64,000 nt of DNA from Blastobasis lacticolella (GCA_905147135.1 LR990058.1:13987349-14051348), one strand, 5' to 3'; positions 21,693 to 31,650 are shown, counted from the first letter of the stretch. Program-made: numbers and translations. Notes: generated by a model not told the origin, from the sequence alone.

Positions 21693-22204
21693 GTGGTGTC
21701 CGGCAGAGTACAGTAGCACCAACGTAAGTGTAGAAGTAAACAACGTAAGTAGAAGGCGACTAATGTTTTCGAGGCAAAAGGTCTAGAGTCCAAAAAAAAT
21801 TTCACAAACAAAAAGGAACTTTCTCCCACGCACACTAAAGTTGTGGAATGAACTACCTGGAGAGGTTTTCCCTGGAGAGTACAACATGGAGTTCTTCAAG
21901 AAAGGGGTTAAAAGGTTTTTACGGGGTCGGCAACGCGTGGCTAATGCCCCTGGTATTGCAAACGTCCATAGGCTGCGGTGACTGTTTACCATCAGGCAGG
22001 CCGTAAGCTTGTTTGCCATCTTGGTGGTATAAAAAAAAAAGTCTCCGTAGACTGGAAAATGGGCAGCAGCGTTTTCCATTGTTATGTTTTTAACACTACG
22101 ATTTCCAACACGCCTGCCAAGCGTGGAGATTATGGCAATAACCTTCCCTTTCGTGGAAGAGGCCCTAAGTCCTGCAGTGGACTGTTGCGGGCTGTGATAA
22201 TGAT
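21693..22204 (+). mobile_element. SINE-D1 split by a Jockey-E insertion
   Basis: The 5' part (21693-21790) begins GTGGTGTCCGGCAGAG and ends GGTCTAGAGTC. The 3' part (22041-22204) resumes GTCTCCGTAGACTGG and runs to the shared SINE-D tail. Comparison with 27357-27615 (AAGAGTCTCCGTAG) shows the two parts were contiguous. The GTC (or AGTC) repeated at the joint is a minimal target duplication. Confidence 0.85.
21791..22040 (+). pseudogene. Jockey-E LINE 3' end nested in SINE-D1
   Basis: 250 bp ending in ten A (22031-22040). It contains GTTGTGGAATGAACTACCTG, GGAGTTCTTCAAGAAAGGGG and CGGGGTCGGCAACGCGTGG, which encode parts of LWNELPGE, FFKKGVKRFLRGRQRV in the family frame. It begins with an A/T-rich non-template-like stretch (CAAAAAAAATTTCACAAAC). 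The insertion is younger than the SINE-D1 it interrupts. Confidence 0.85.
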
Positions 22205-22229
22205 AAACGATAGTGTTTTGGGTGATATT

Positions 22230-22497
22230 TAATAAATAAATAATAAATAAATATTCGTGGACAAATTCACACAGCGCCATCTAGCCCCAAACTAAGCAAA
22301 GCTTGTACTATGGGTGCTAGATAACTGATATACTATTTAAATACATTTTTTTTAAATACATACTTATTATACATAGAACACCCAGACCCGTAACAGAAAT
22401 TAAAATTCATCATTTCAATTTCTGCGCGGCCGGGAATCGAACCCGGGACCTCTTACGTGGCAGACCGGCATGATGACCATTGAACCACTCAGGTCGT
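22230..22497 (-). mobile_element. SINE-B, full-length, tRNA-derived
   Basis: On the minus strand it starts ACGACCTGAGTGGTTCAATGG, quoted in part, with a box A-like segment, and has a perfect box B in GGTCCCGGGTTCGATTCCC. Then come GCAGAAATTGAAATGATGAA, TTTCTGTTACGGGTCTGGGT, and the tail half ending GGGGCTAGATGGCGCTGTGT, TTTGTCC and an AATAAATAAATA-like tail. Close copies are at 56904-57158 and 53735-53940. The MALCEFVH peptide on this strand is only the SINE tail in translation. Confidence 0.9.
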
Positions 22498-22689
22498 AAT
22501 TTTGCACACTGGCTTTACTTTTGTTCGTCCAAGTGACGTACTCGTACCCCATATGACACAAAATAGGAATATTGAGGAATATTGTGGCTTTGCTTCGTAT
22601 ATGATATGCTCCACCCACGGTACGTGTTCTGTTTTTTAAGAACGGGATCACCTTTTGTACTGATCTGTCGTAATGTTGTGTATATGTGT

Positions 22690-22750
22690 ATTACATTTAT
22701 TTATATCAGCCCGAATCATCCCACAGCTAGGCAAAAGCCTCCCCTATATT
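22690..22750 (-). mobile_element. RTE-type 3' end fragment
   Basis: ATCATCCCACAGCTAGGCAAA and CCTCCCCTATATT resemble the CCCACTGCTGGGCA..GCCTCCC segment seen at the 3' ends of RTE-type elements here (27655-27690, 45555-45590). It is a short decayed scrap. Confidence 0.4.
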
Positions 22751-22802
22751 CTATGTGTATAAAAAACTAAAATCCCGTGACAAGTTTATTTTTAACACTT
22801 TC

Positions 22803-22835
22803 ATGATTATGTACCTATAAAAGGTACATAATCAT
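22803..22835. repeat. Perfect hairpin, 14-bp stem, 5-nt loop
   Basis: ATGATTATGTACCT, loop ATAAA, AGGTACATAATCAT. It is not followed by a T-run and lies in AT-rich unassigned DNA. Confidence 0.75.
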
Positions 22836-22839
22836 AAAT

Positions 22840-23872
22840 TCTATGTTTATGTAAACCTACTTGCTTTTGTTGATTACTTCTTAATTGAAAAACAAATTAT
22901 TCGTTTGTAATAACGAGACGGACTTTAGAAGGTTTACTTTCTGGCTTTTAACTTGATTAATTTCCTGAAAATATAGCTATTAATTGCTGTGCGGAATTCG
23001 AACACCGTCAAATTGTAAGAAGTTTTTTTTGTTTATTCTACTTAACAAGTGGACACTGGACTGTTTATTGTATGTTTTTGTAGTGTAAGTATTTATAACT
23101 GACATATTGATGTGCCGTCACAGTTTCAGTATTAACTGGTTAGTTCATTTGACGAGATTTTTCTGAGGATTGTGTATCTGGTCAGGTTTATCTGACAGTT
23201 GCTATGATATCGATTTGATAAATCTCACGTATCTAACTGACCAAAGTACGTAAAATATCTGTACACTTAATCCATAAAGTAAAAATTGCGGGCCGATGGT
23301 TAATCTAAAGTTAAAAATGAACTGTGCCCATATTGCAATTATCATCATAACTATCAACCTACATTAGTATGTTACAAGATTTCAATATATTACCGTTATC
23401 CGTATGTAATGCCCTAAGTCTACCGCCGGGACACACAGGATTTGTTATAAAAAATCATGAATGTATTACATTAAGGAGACTTTTGCTATGCAGCAGGGAG
23501 ACGATATGTGCAGTCAAATAAATGAATTGAAAGTGAAACACAGGTTTTCAACGAGCGACAAGATCTCAGTTGAGGCATTATGCTGAGTGTGGCGCTACTA
23601 CACGGCTCCCAGTGGCACAAGTAACAATGGTCACATTACGAGATCTTGCAGCAAGTATTGCTAAGTTCATTTTGTGTCTCTGTACTTTTGTGTATTGTGT
23701 CGTGCCGCACGTGAGCGCATGGTTTAATCTTTTTTAACAATATTTGATATTTATTTCAGTAGCATTGAGTACTTTAATTGGATTTCGGTATACAGGTGAA
23801 TACCGCAAGTAAATTATTGTTCATACCATAAAGTATGCATGTGCTCGTGATAAAAAACAACTTTTAGGTACT
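22840..23872. other. No recognisable gene
   Basis: AT-rich unique-looking DNA without long frames or repeats shared with the rest of the window. Confidence 0.4.
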
Positions 23873-23990
23873 ATGGCACCAAATCTGAAATCGCGAAAAA
23901 AAGTCAACTGTTTCATACAAAATTGCAAAACAATTCAGCCAAAACATATGGGACAGCTGATTTTTGTTGCGATTTAAAAGTTGGTGCCAT
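23873..23990. mobile_element. Palindromic MITE-like element, about 118 bp
   Basis: The left arm ATGGCACCAAATCTGAAATC pairs with GATTTAAAAGTTGGTGCCAT on the right. The inner AGTCAACTGTTTCATA matches, reversed, TATGGGACAGCTGATTT. The whole element folds into one long imperfect hairpin. A GGTGCCATTTCCATATTT segment near 34900 may be half of a relative. No target duplication is clear. Confidence 0.6.
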
Positions 23991-23999
23991 TGCCATATT

Positions 24000-24597
24000 T
24001 TATTAGAGTAATAGACCTTCACAATGACATTTTAGCGAAAATAAAAATTTCCTTTCCGGTCTAAAAATTTAAATGTCCATCGAAATGGACGTCAAGTTCC
24101 AAATGTTGTTATTTGGTTAGGTATAACGGCATCCCGGCGTCCATTAACAAGGATGCCAGGTACGATGGGGTTAAGGAAAATGCATTTGTAAATAAATAGT
24201 ATCGAAACAATACACTATAACTTTTACAAGTCCCAAACTCTCCCAACAAAGCTCGCGTGATCGCACCCCTTCCCGCTCGCAACCTGGAGGCGAATATAAA
24301 AAATGTATTGAAAAGAAATGAAGCCCATAAACTAACGCTGGAGTCAGATAATCTCGCGAGGAGGAGGCCTCCAGCCCATATCCGTCGCAATAGACTTTAG
24401 CTCGTAAAAAGAAGTAAAAGTCGGCAAGCGAACGCATAAAACCGGGAATCTGACGGTTTTACCATCATAAAAGCGGCGTTCCGGCGAAATAACTTTGCAG
24501 CGTAAACAGGAGCGCGCCACGTGTCTGCGCATAGTCGCGAGTGTGAGGTGCGCGGGTCGCGACATTGTTGCACTTACGTCGTTATTGGAAAGGTGAA
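24000..24597. other. Unassigned, moderately GC-rich DNA
   Basis: Bases 24230-24560 have elevated GC and overlapping minus-strand frames of 73-93 codons (24109-24565). I recognise no domain in them, and no frame has splice or codon features that set it apart. Confidence 0.35.
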
Positions 24598-24796
24598 TAG
24601 TTTTCAGGCATTGGTTCGACGTACCGTTGAGCTTTTCCTTGAAGAGTGCAACATGGAGTCCTTCAAGAAAGGGGTGAAAAGGTTTTTACGGGGACGGCAA
24701 GGAGTGGGTGATGCTGCTGGAAATGTCCATACGCTGCGGTGACTGCTTACCATCAGGCAGGCCGTAAGCTTGTTTGCCACTTTAGTGGTATAAAAG
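24598..24796 (+). pseudogene. Jockey-E LINE 3' end
   Basis: Plus strand: GTGCAACATGGAGTCCTTCA, AGAAAGGGGTGAAAAGG, then GGTGACTGCTTACCATCAGG and GCCACTTTAGTGGTATAAAA. It encodes SFKKGVKRFLRGRQGVGDA in the family frame. 5'-truncated, with little poly-A left. Confidence 0.75.
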
Positions 24797-24894
24797 AACG
24801 GAGTGTACCGTAGTATTTAATTTGATTTGTGGATCGCGTTATTTTTCGCTGTTAAGTTCTAACACCCGTTCTAACACCCAGACACGTTACTATA

Positions 24895-25020
24895 AGATGT
24901 CATAGTGTCGCAAACGCACAGGTTCCAACAGACAATACTTGAGTGGCGATCGGCGCCTGCGTCTGTCAAAATGCACGATGCAAACATAGATCCGTACCAA
25001 ACATGGTTACCGTATTATAA
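24895..25020 (+). repeat. Dispersed repeat N, copy 2
   Basis: Shares CGCACAGGTTCCAA, CAATACTTGAGTGGCGAT, TCTGTCAAAATG and ACCAAACATGG with 16884-17005 in the same order. Unclassified. Confidence 0.6.
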
Positions 25021-25785
25021 AATCAAAACTTCGCACGCAACGCACGAGCAGTGAGAGTGAAGCGAGCGTGTAGCAGCGGCCGGCACTCGCCAGAAACAAT
25101 TAACAGGCGTATTTGCTAATTTATTTATTTATTTATTCGTATGGTATATAATTATTATTTATCTATTAAACCAGTTTATGATTAATAATTTGGGCTTTGA
25201 ACGATTTGATCAACAGTGCAAATAGATAATTTGGTCTGTTGAACTTTCCATCCATTGTTATTTTAAAATTTGATAATTTATTCATATATAAAGGCTAACC
25301 TTTCCACGAGTAAATAATTTAATTTAATTGTAATTGTTCCATCGGTTGAATACTTAATTCAGTTTGCTGAAAAGTACAAATTGTGTTAATTTTAGATAAT
25401 GTGGTGAACCAATTATTAAGCGAATGCTACCAGCTTGTTCGGTTTCTGTGGTCAGCTCATTAAAGTGCCGCGAATGAAAATTCCATGTATTTCCAACATG
25501 GCATTTGCATGCAGATTTATTAGGTGTACGAATAAATGTGCATGGGGTCAGACAATAATTATCTGCGAGTCAGGGAGACATGACAGCAGAGGGGAGACAT
25601 AATTATGGGTACTTCCGAAAATATTTTAGGAAAGTTAAATAATTAATGGTGTACAATACAAACTTGTAATTTACAAGCGGACCGCCCCGGCTTCGCATTG
25701 GTGTCCTCGGGAGTTTTGGTTACCATGTATTACACAATAAACGTTTATGAAGAATTTTTTAAATGATAGTGAAATATCTATGACC
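25021..25785. other. No recognisable gene
   Basis: Includes a TTTATTTATTTATT run at 25120. No coding or repeat assignment is possible. Confidence 0.4.
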
Positions 25786-25890
25786 TGAGTTGGTTCAGTT
25801 GGTTAACTGCCACGCAGATTCCAGAACGGGCAGAAATTGAAACGATAAATTTTAATTTTTGTTACGCGTCTTGGTATTATACAGTAATTG
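25786..25890 (+). mobile_element. SINE-B head, decayed
   Basis: GACCTGAGTTGGTTCAGTTG, GTTAACTGCCACGCAGA, then GGGCAGAAATTGAAACGA and AATTTTAATTTTTGTTACG follow the SINE-B order (compare 54974-55100). Box B is destroyed. Confidence 0.65.
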
Positions 25891-26099
25891 AAATCTCATA
25901 TTCTACCCATGAAACTGAACAACTTTCCCCAACAAACATACCCGCGGAAACTCATAGTTAAGGCAGAAATTGAGATTAAAAAAAAAGTTGTATTTTTGTA
26001 CTAAAAAATATCAAGTATCAATAACTACATCATTCACAATTAATTTAGACACTCAAAGTTTAAATTTAAGTTGAAATAAATGCACTTTAAGTAAAAGCA

Positions 26100-26210
26100 C
26101 GCAATGTAAAGCGAGCAGACCGGCCGGCCGCGCGCGGTCAGTGGCCAGTGGTCACGTGGGCGAGCGAGGCGTGCGCCGGACAATGTACATTGCGCGTCGG
26201 AATTAAATAT
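26100..26210. promoter_or_regulatory. GC-rich island, possible promoter
   Basis: In strongly AT-rich surroundings, bases 26105-26200 are GC- and CpG-rich: CCGGCCGGCCGCGCGCGG, CACGTG, GAGCGAGGCGTGCGCCGG. The CACGTG E-box core and the palindrome CAATGTACATTG (26182-26193) are present. A short ORF with a good donor follows at 26231. Promoter function is inference only. Confidence 0.3.
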
Positions 26211-26230
26211 TTATTTTAGGTAGCGAAATT

Positions 26231-26248
26231 ATGAACTCATTTCCGCAG
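26231..26248 (+). CDS. Possible 18-nt first coding exon (MNSFPQ)
   Basis: ATGAACTCATTTCCGCAG is followed directly by GTATGT, so the junction CAG|GTATGT matches the splice-donor consensus well. It lies about 30 bp downstream of the GC-rich island. Six codons in phase 0 cannot be told from chance without transcripts. Its phase does not fit the LRR exon at 48615, which needs a phase-1 donor. Confidence 0.15.
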
Positions 26249-26869
26249 GTATGTTTCTTGGGAAAAGTTGTTGGAAACTTGGACTTAAAAAATAATACTA
26301 TAGAAGGATAAGGATAGCTTTACCTTGAATTTAGAATACTTACTATACTACTTAAGATTTAAGCTTTGCGGCACATTATAACATATGAACACGAAATTCT
26401 ATTTTCCAAACGTCACCCCTGAAGAAGCCAGTGGAAGTACAGACAAAAGCAAATGTCATTACCAGCCCTGTTTACGCGGCGCTGGAAGACATTTCCCTCC
26501 TGAATTTATTATTGAAATGTCGATTCTAAACGTTGTATTGACTTTTGTGCGCGTGTGTATACATTGAGATCAATTAGCTTTGTGGACTTTGTGAATTATT
26601 TAATATAGACGTTTTGAAAGGCAAGAACAGGTCCCATAGCTGGCGTTGGCTGAAATTTGAACGTATTTCGTTATTGCTTTGAATGGTTCCATTTTGGCGG
26701 TTCAAATTCACTTATTAATTATACAATCGTATTAAATTGTATGATGTGGGAAGCAAAGGGTTTGGAAATAATCAATTAATAGTCTAAGGCGATAGTTCCT
26801 TTGTACTAACATCTACAAGATGTAATTGCACACTTCACTATGTTATTTATTTGTCTCTATTAAGGGTGG

Positions 26870-27022
26870 TCGTGTGGCTGTAAAATGGACAGCAGCGTTT
26901 TCATTGTTATATTTAGAGCACTGCGATCTCTAACCCACCTGCTAAGTGTGGAGATTATGGCGATAACCTCCCGTTTTGTGGGAGAGGGCCTAAGTCCTGC
27001 AGTGGACTGTTATGGGCTGTGA
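26870..27022 (+). mobile_element. SINE-D1 with internal deletion
   Basis: A CGTGTGGC head is joined directly to the middle part GTAAAATGGACAGCAGCG, then the common 3' half to GGGCTGTGAT. About 100 bp between head and middle are missing relative to 27357-27615. Confidence 0.75.
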
Positions 27023-27356
27023 TCACGAATTTGATTAGTTTGACAATCTGAGTGGTTAAGCTGGTTAACATTTACTTGACATTTAATTTACTTGCCAAAA
27101 CTTCAGCTTCGACGTATCCACTCACCTGAAAAGAAAGATAAAGATTTTATTAGAACAATCTGAAAACATTATAAATTGTTTTCGTTACCATATCTGGCTC
27201 GTTAATAAAAATTATCCGATATAGAAATGGCATAGTGTAGACGAGGTTTCGCTTGCGACTATATTTAATTTCGAAATAAATTTAAAAAATGTGATAAATT
27301 GAAATAAATAACTATTAAAAAAAAATTAGGTATTTAAATTTAATTAATTATAATTA

Positions 27357-27615
27357 GCCGTGTGGTGTCCGGCAGAGTAGAATAGCACCAACCCCTTACA
27401 CTCCTGGGTGTCGTACAAGGCGACTAATGTTTTCGAGGCAAAAGATCAAGAGTCTCCGTAGTCTGGAAAATGGGCAGCAGCATTTTCCATTGTTATATTT
27501 AAACACTGCGATCTCCAACCCGCCTGCCAAGCGTGGAGATTATGGCAATAACCTCCCCTCTCTTGGGAGAGGCCCTAAGTCCTGCAGTGGACTGTTATGG
27601 GCTGTGATGATGATG
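27357..27615 (+). mobile_element. SINE-D1, full-length reference copy
   Basis: 259 bp from GCCGTGTGGTGTCCGGCAG to GGGCTGTGATGATGATG. Perfect 11-bp direct repeats AATTATAATTA flank it (27346-27356 and 27616-27626), fixing both ends of the family. There is no poly-A; the tail is a TGATGA repeat, as in the RTE fragments, and no clear tRNA promoter is seen. A non-autonomous retroposon mobilised by an RTE-type LINE is the likely explanation. Confidence 0.85.
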
Positions 27616-27639
27616 AATTATAATTAATTAATTAAGACA

Positions 27640-27725
27640 ATTCTTTTTTATGAGCTATCTGTGTCCCACTGCTGGGCATACGCCTCTCTCCCATTCTTCC
27701 ACTTAGACCTATCTGTTGCCTTATT
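27640..27725. mobile_element. RTE-type 3' end scrap
   Basis: GTGTCCCACTGCTGGGCATA, CGCCTCTCTCCCATTCTTCC is the conserved 3' segment of RTE-type LINEs also seen at 45550-45600. Only about 80 bp are recognisable. Confidence 0.5.
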
Positions 27726-29352
27726 CAATTAATTAATTTTTTTTAATTAATTGTAGCTAACTGAAAATTTTAATCAAAATACTGGAAAAGTCTAGTAAAA
27801 TCTAAAGGATCTAAACACGAGTATGTACACAGGATGTTCTCTAAACTACATTATCAAGTCTCCGAACTGGGAGTAACTTTACAATTTCAAAATTTTAACC
27901 AGAAGTGACGTGTAAAATCTTGTTAGCACAAAGTTTATACTTCCACAGTAAACAAACTAACATCAAATAAACTTTCGCGCAGGCTGCGACAACTAACGAA
28001 ATAAACTTTGGCGAACTAGCTGAAACTACTGTGCGCTTTTGTGCCGAACTGTACTTACGTAGTAATTTTCGCTACGGCGCGGGTGGGAACATTTTACTGT
28101 ACGCCCTTTAAATAATAATAATAATAATTCCATTAATTTTTTATGCAAGTAGGTATTGTATAATTACTTTTAATTTTTTTTGTTTTAATTTTTTATAATT
28201 TGTATACATATTTTATATTTATATTGTAAAAAATATATTAAGGAAGAAATAGTGAATAAAGAGATAGTCATAATTATTAAATGGAATATTAAACGAATGA
28301 TCTTTTGATATTTTTAGTAAAGTTTAAAAACCGACTACATAAAATGATCCATGAAATACATAGGTATACCTTATATATACATTTCTCCCAAATATAGGGC
28401 AGTTATGTATCGACACTTTATTGTCGCGTACGGCCTATCTGATACAAATTTTCCATCGATGTACCCAAATGGAAAATTTCAATGATAATTGCACGTTAAG
28501 CGAAACAATTTGGAATACTTAAATTGATAAAGAATAATAGCAGAGACTAATATGTTAGCGATTTGTATATCGTTTTAAACAAATGGATAAATTTAAATAA
28601 TAATTGAGTAACTATTTGATGTCAAAATTTACCCTAAAAATTTATAAATCCAATTAGTTTGCGTTTCAAAGAATTCATTGGATTCGTAACATTTTTTACG
28701 GCAAAAAGGTGGCAAGAATCTACCCGTAAATCCACACAGGAAAAGTTTACGGAACTGATAGAATATTTAAATCGCAACTCCGACGTAGCAATCTAGAAGT
28801 CTAGGGTGATTGAAAAGAGAATGAAAATACTTAATTTAACTTTCATGTTCGTTCGGTTTCAATGTAAGATAAGTACGTGAAATTCAAAATGTAGGAAATC
28901 ATCCTAGGAAAAAGAAACGAAAATACTTTACTTAACTCTGAAGTTCTTTGAGTGTAGGTACTTCGTAATAGATTTCTTTTTTACCCTTCGTTAAGTGTCC
29001 TAAACATCGCTGCTTGCTTAGCTCGGCGCAAAGATATTGGACTTACATGGATAGAGAATGTGCACTGTCACTATTATCCGATGTTTTTTATTTTTTTATT
29101 TATCGTAAATATAGGTATTTATTTGTATAATTTTTCCAAACTGTAAAACAGTTGGTTGGCGAAGGTTTGCACTCTCTATTCGCCTTCAATATATTTACCC
29201 TACCAACATAGTACAAAAAAGAAAAAACTAATAATAATAAACACTTATACCTAATTTGCAAATTAGATTTCCTGGGCATAGACTCCGAATGAAGTTGTCT
29301 ATCAGCAGGCATTTCAGCTTTGACTTATAAGTATGTCTGCTCTCGGTTGCTT
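27726..29352. other. About 1.6 kb without recognisable features
   Basis: Very AT-rich. AATAATAATAATAAT at 28109-28125 is a short microsatellite. A minus-strand frame at 29100-29312 has no motif. Confidence 0.4.
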
Positions 29353-29355
29353 CGG

Positions 29356-29551
29356 TTTAAACTGACTTGTTTTATTTTGTGAACAAACAATGCCCAAAAT
29401 CACGACTCGCCGTATCAATCACGCTACGTATATTGTGTATAGATGTCGAGAATTATACAAGAAACACATAGAATGTGAATTTCAACGAATACTGCTGCGT
29501 ATCTATTTAAATACACAATTTCCTTAACCAAATAAGACAAGTCAGTTTAAA
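29356..29551. mobile_element. MITE, 196 bp, TTTAAACTGACTTGT termini
   Basis: The left end TTTAAACTGACTTGTTTTAT pairs with the right end ATAAGACAAGTCAGTTTAAA with one mismatch over the first 20. CGG flanks both sides (29353-29355 and 29552-29554), consistent with a 3-bp target duplication. No coding capacity. The superfamily is undetermined. Confidence 0.7.
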
Positions 29552-29748
29552 CGGATCATACGTCGTGACACAACTATCTACAATTGACTCAATGTTATAC
29601 AAAAAGCTAGAACATTAGTAGACCAAGGCCACAAAATTTGATAATAGCAACGGTTATGGAAGGGTATATTTGACAAAGTATAGCTAATCGCCGTTACTTT
29701 TGAACACGTTATATATTAAAAGAAACAAAATAAATTATCTGCTGTGAG

Positions 29749-30072
29749 CATAGAGAAAATATTTACTAAAGTAATAGAGGAGACACCGCAAGTATTTTCT
29801 TTGAACTTTGCGGTCCATGGACAACAGTGGCCGCAGTCAGTTCTGAGACATTGCGCGACGCGGACCAATCTGACAGTGGCTTGGATATTCAACAAAACGC
29901 CATCTTGTGCATTAAAAACTGTACAAACCATTCGAGGGCCAAAAATAAAGAAAATGATAACATTTCATCGGTCATTCTATGACTTAGCAGCCTCCCCCCG
30001 CATGTGACAGGTTGGTACAATATTTTTGTTTGTGATGGCTGCTCTATTACGTTAGTAAATATTTTCTCTATG
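29749..30072. mobile_element. DNA transposon derivative, 31-bp TIRs and 8-bp target duplication
   Basis: The left terminus CATAGAGAAAATATTTACTA plus AAGTAATAGAG (29749-29779) is matched by its reverse at 30042-30072 with one mismatch in 31. Perfect 8-bp repeats GCTGTGAG lie outside (29741-29748, 30073-30080). An 8-bp duplication is the rule for P and hAT superfamilies. A 31-bp TIR starting CA resembles P, while the lack of a CAGNG-type end speaks against a typical hAT. The 87-codon frame at 29744-30007 begins in the TIR and has no THAP or transposase motif. Non-autonomous, 324 bp. Confidence 0.75.
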
Positions 30073-30080
30073 GCTGTGAG

Positions 30081-30685
30081 TAGGCTTCTACTATTTCTTT
30101 ATGTCCAATTTCTTTAAGTCGGCGTAATAACTCATTTCAATCCTGAATGTCGATAATAAAATCGTCAAACATTTGTCATTTTGCTTGCTCTGAACATGAT
30201 TTCCAAATCAATTTTCCAATCATCACAAGTGCGGTTCGAAAATTGCGTGTTTATTATAAGCACATCAATAATCCACCGCACAAAATATCGACAGAACCCT
30301 CGCTTGACGTTTAATCAACACAGTAGGCCTCGTAATTAACTTGTTTTACCTATGTAGGGATTCGTCAACCGACCAGGTTAGTGAGACCCCAGTGTTCCCT
30401 TTACAACTCACGGTTTCCTTCAGTGATAATAAGCGGCGGGAGGTCACAGTAAAGCGGCTATACGACATTGTAAGTGATGCGTGAATTGCTCCTCGGAACC
30501 CGAAGCTCATTCATATACATTTTTTGAGCTGATTTCTATTACTGGTAGAGCCTCTTTCAATTCTTCAGATGATATATTTATCGACGCTTTTTTATGGGAA
30601 GGTCTATTATTAGCAATGAGTAGATATATGAATATGGAATAAGCAAAATAAGTGTGCCCAGATCGTTGTTTCTCTGCCGTGTGGT
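30081..30685. other. No recognisable gene
   Basis: Unique-looking DNA. No repeat or exon is supported. Confidence 0.4.
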
Positions 30686-31080
30686 TGCATCAACATCATC
30701 ATCATTACAGCCCATAACAGCGCATTGGTGACTCCCCTGGTGTTGCTGATGTCCATAGGCGCCGGTGACCACTTACCATCCCATCAGGTGGCCCGCTTGC
30801 CTGTTTGTCTGCTGTGTAACATAAAAAAAATAGTCCACTGCAGGACTCAGGGTCTCTCCCACGAAAGAGGAGGTTATTGTCATATAATCTCCACGCTTGG
30901 CAGGCGGGTTGGAGATCGCAGTATTATAAACACTAGTGCTACAAACGTGAAAATGCTGCTGCCCATTTTCCACCCTACGGAGACCCTTAGATTTTTTGCC
31001 TCGAAAACATTAGTCAGCTTGTACGACACCCACAAGTGTAACGGGTTAGTGCTATTCTACTCTGCCGCACATCACACGGC
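30686..31080 (-). mobile_element. SINE-D1 split by a Jockey-J insertion
   Basis: The tail is at 30689-30720 (CATCATCATCATTACAGCCC, ATAACAG) and the body from 30831 (TAGTCCACTGCAGGACTC) to the 5' end CACACGGC at 31080. In intact copies ATAACAGTCCACTGC is contiguous. GTGTGGTTGCA occurs just outside both ends (30680 and 31091), with a 10-bp gap on the 5' side, so it may be a target duplication. Confidence 0.8.
30721..30830 (+). pseudogene. Jockey-J LINE 3' end nested in SINE-D1
   Basis: CGCATTGGTGACTCCCCTGG, TGTTGCTGATGTCCATAGG, CATCAGGTGGCCCGCTTGCC and a tail ATAAAAAAAA. It codes for the family ending GDSPGVADV in one frame. 110 bp, severely 5'-truncated; younger than its host SINE. Confidence 0.8.
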
Positions 31081-31650
31081 TATGTTGGTGGTGTGGTTGC
31101 ACATGTGCACACAAAGCACAGCTGCGGGTGACATAACCTTAGCCCCACACTTGCCTCGAGCTGTACAGCTGTCGAGCAGGATTTTGCCCTCCCAACAATA
31201 AATATACCTGCGCCTGGCCTGAGCAACGCCGCTCAGAGATCAGTATAAATACAGCTGCCATGTCTGTAGGGGGAGTTGGACCTCGAGCTCTCCCACTCCT
31301 CGAACAAAGCATAGAAGCTTATAGCTGGGTCTTCTGTGGGAGAAGGTTACTTCCCCAGGTACGTCGCCCCATTTATGCTACAATCAACGATATACAGGAA
31401 TATACAGTCAGCTGCAGAGTGGCATGCCCCGCATAGCATACATTAAATGTATGGTGTGGGATTCGTTTACTTTGCAGCCGACTGGAAAGCAACAGACCGA
31501 GCAGTGTGCTGCGAATCCTCAACCGACGACCTCGAGCAATCTGTCAAGCGATTAGCGACTTAGAAGAACCGAAACATAAGCATAACAGCGACGAAGTTCC
31601 AATGTAGTTATCACTAGATGGTTTGTAAGCGGCAAAATGGAACGCCTTTG
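31081..31650. other. GC-richer unassigned block with TATAAATA
   Basis: TATAAATA at 31242 is followed by CAGCTGCCATGTCTG and several CTCGAG-containing stretches. The base composition is unlike the flanks. It could be a solo LTR or part of an old retroelement, but I could not find matching termini (TG...CA) with a target duplication, so it stays unclassified. Confidence 0.25.

Noticed and set aside
21783..22280. 165-codon minus-strand ORF with MALCEFVH start
   Set aside because: It is antisense to a SINE-D1 and Jockey-E insertion and starts in the SINE-B tail. The same peptide start appears at 20619, 56942 and elsewhere wherever the SINE tail lies.
22230..22497. tRNA gene at the intact box B (and at 55010, 57100, 53890)
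   Set aside because: The sequence does not fold into a full tRNA with proper acceptor and anticodon stems, and the same unit occurs several times with a common non-tRNA body and tail; it is a SINE head.
29744..30007. 87-codon ORF as transposase of the second 31-bp-TIR element
   Set aside because: It starts just outside the left TIR, has no Cys pairs of a THAP domain and no catalytic motif, and the element is only 324 bp.
30725..31201. 158-codon plus-strand ORF
   Set aside because: Runs through a nested LINE end, the antisense of SINE-D1 and unassigned DNA; a chance fusion.
31220..31400. Solo LTR or retroviral-type promoter around TATAAATA
   Set aside because: No TG...CA termini with a target duplication, no primer-binding site and no matching second copy could be found by eye.
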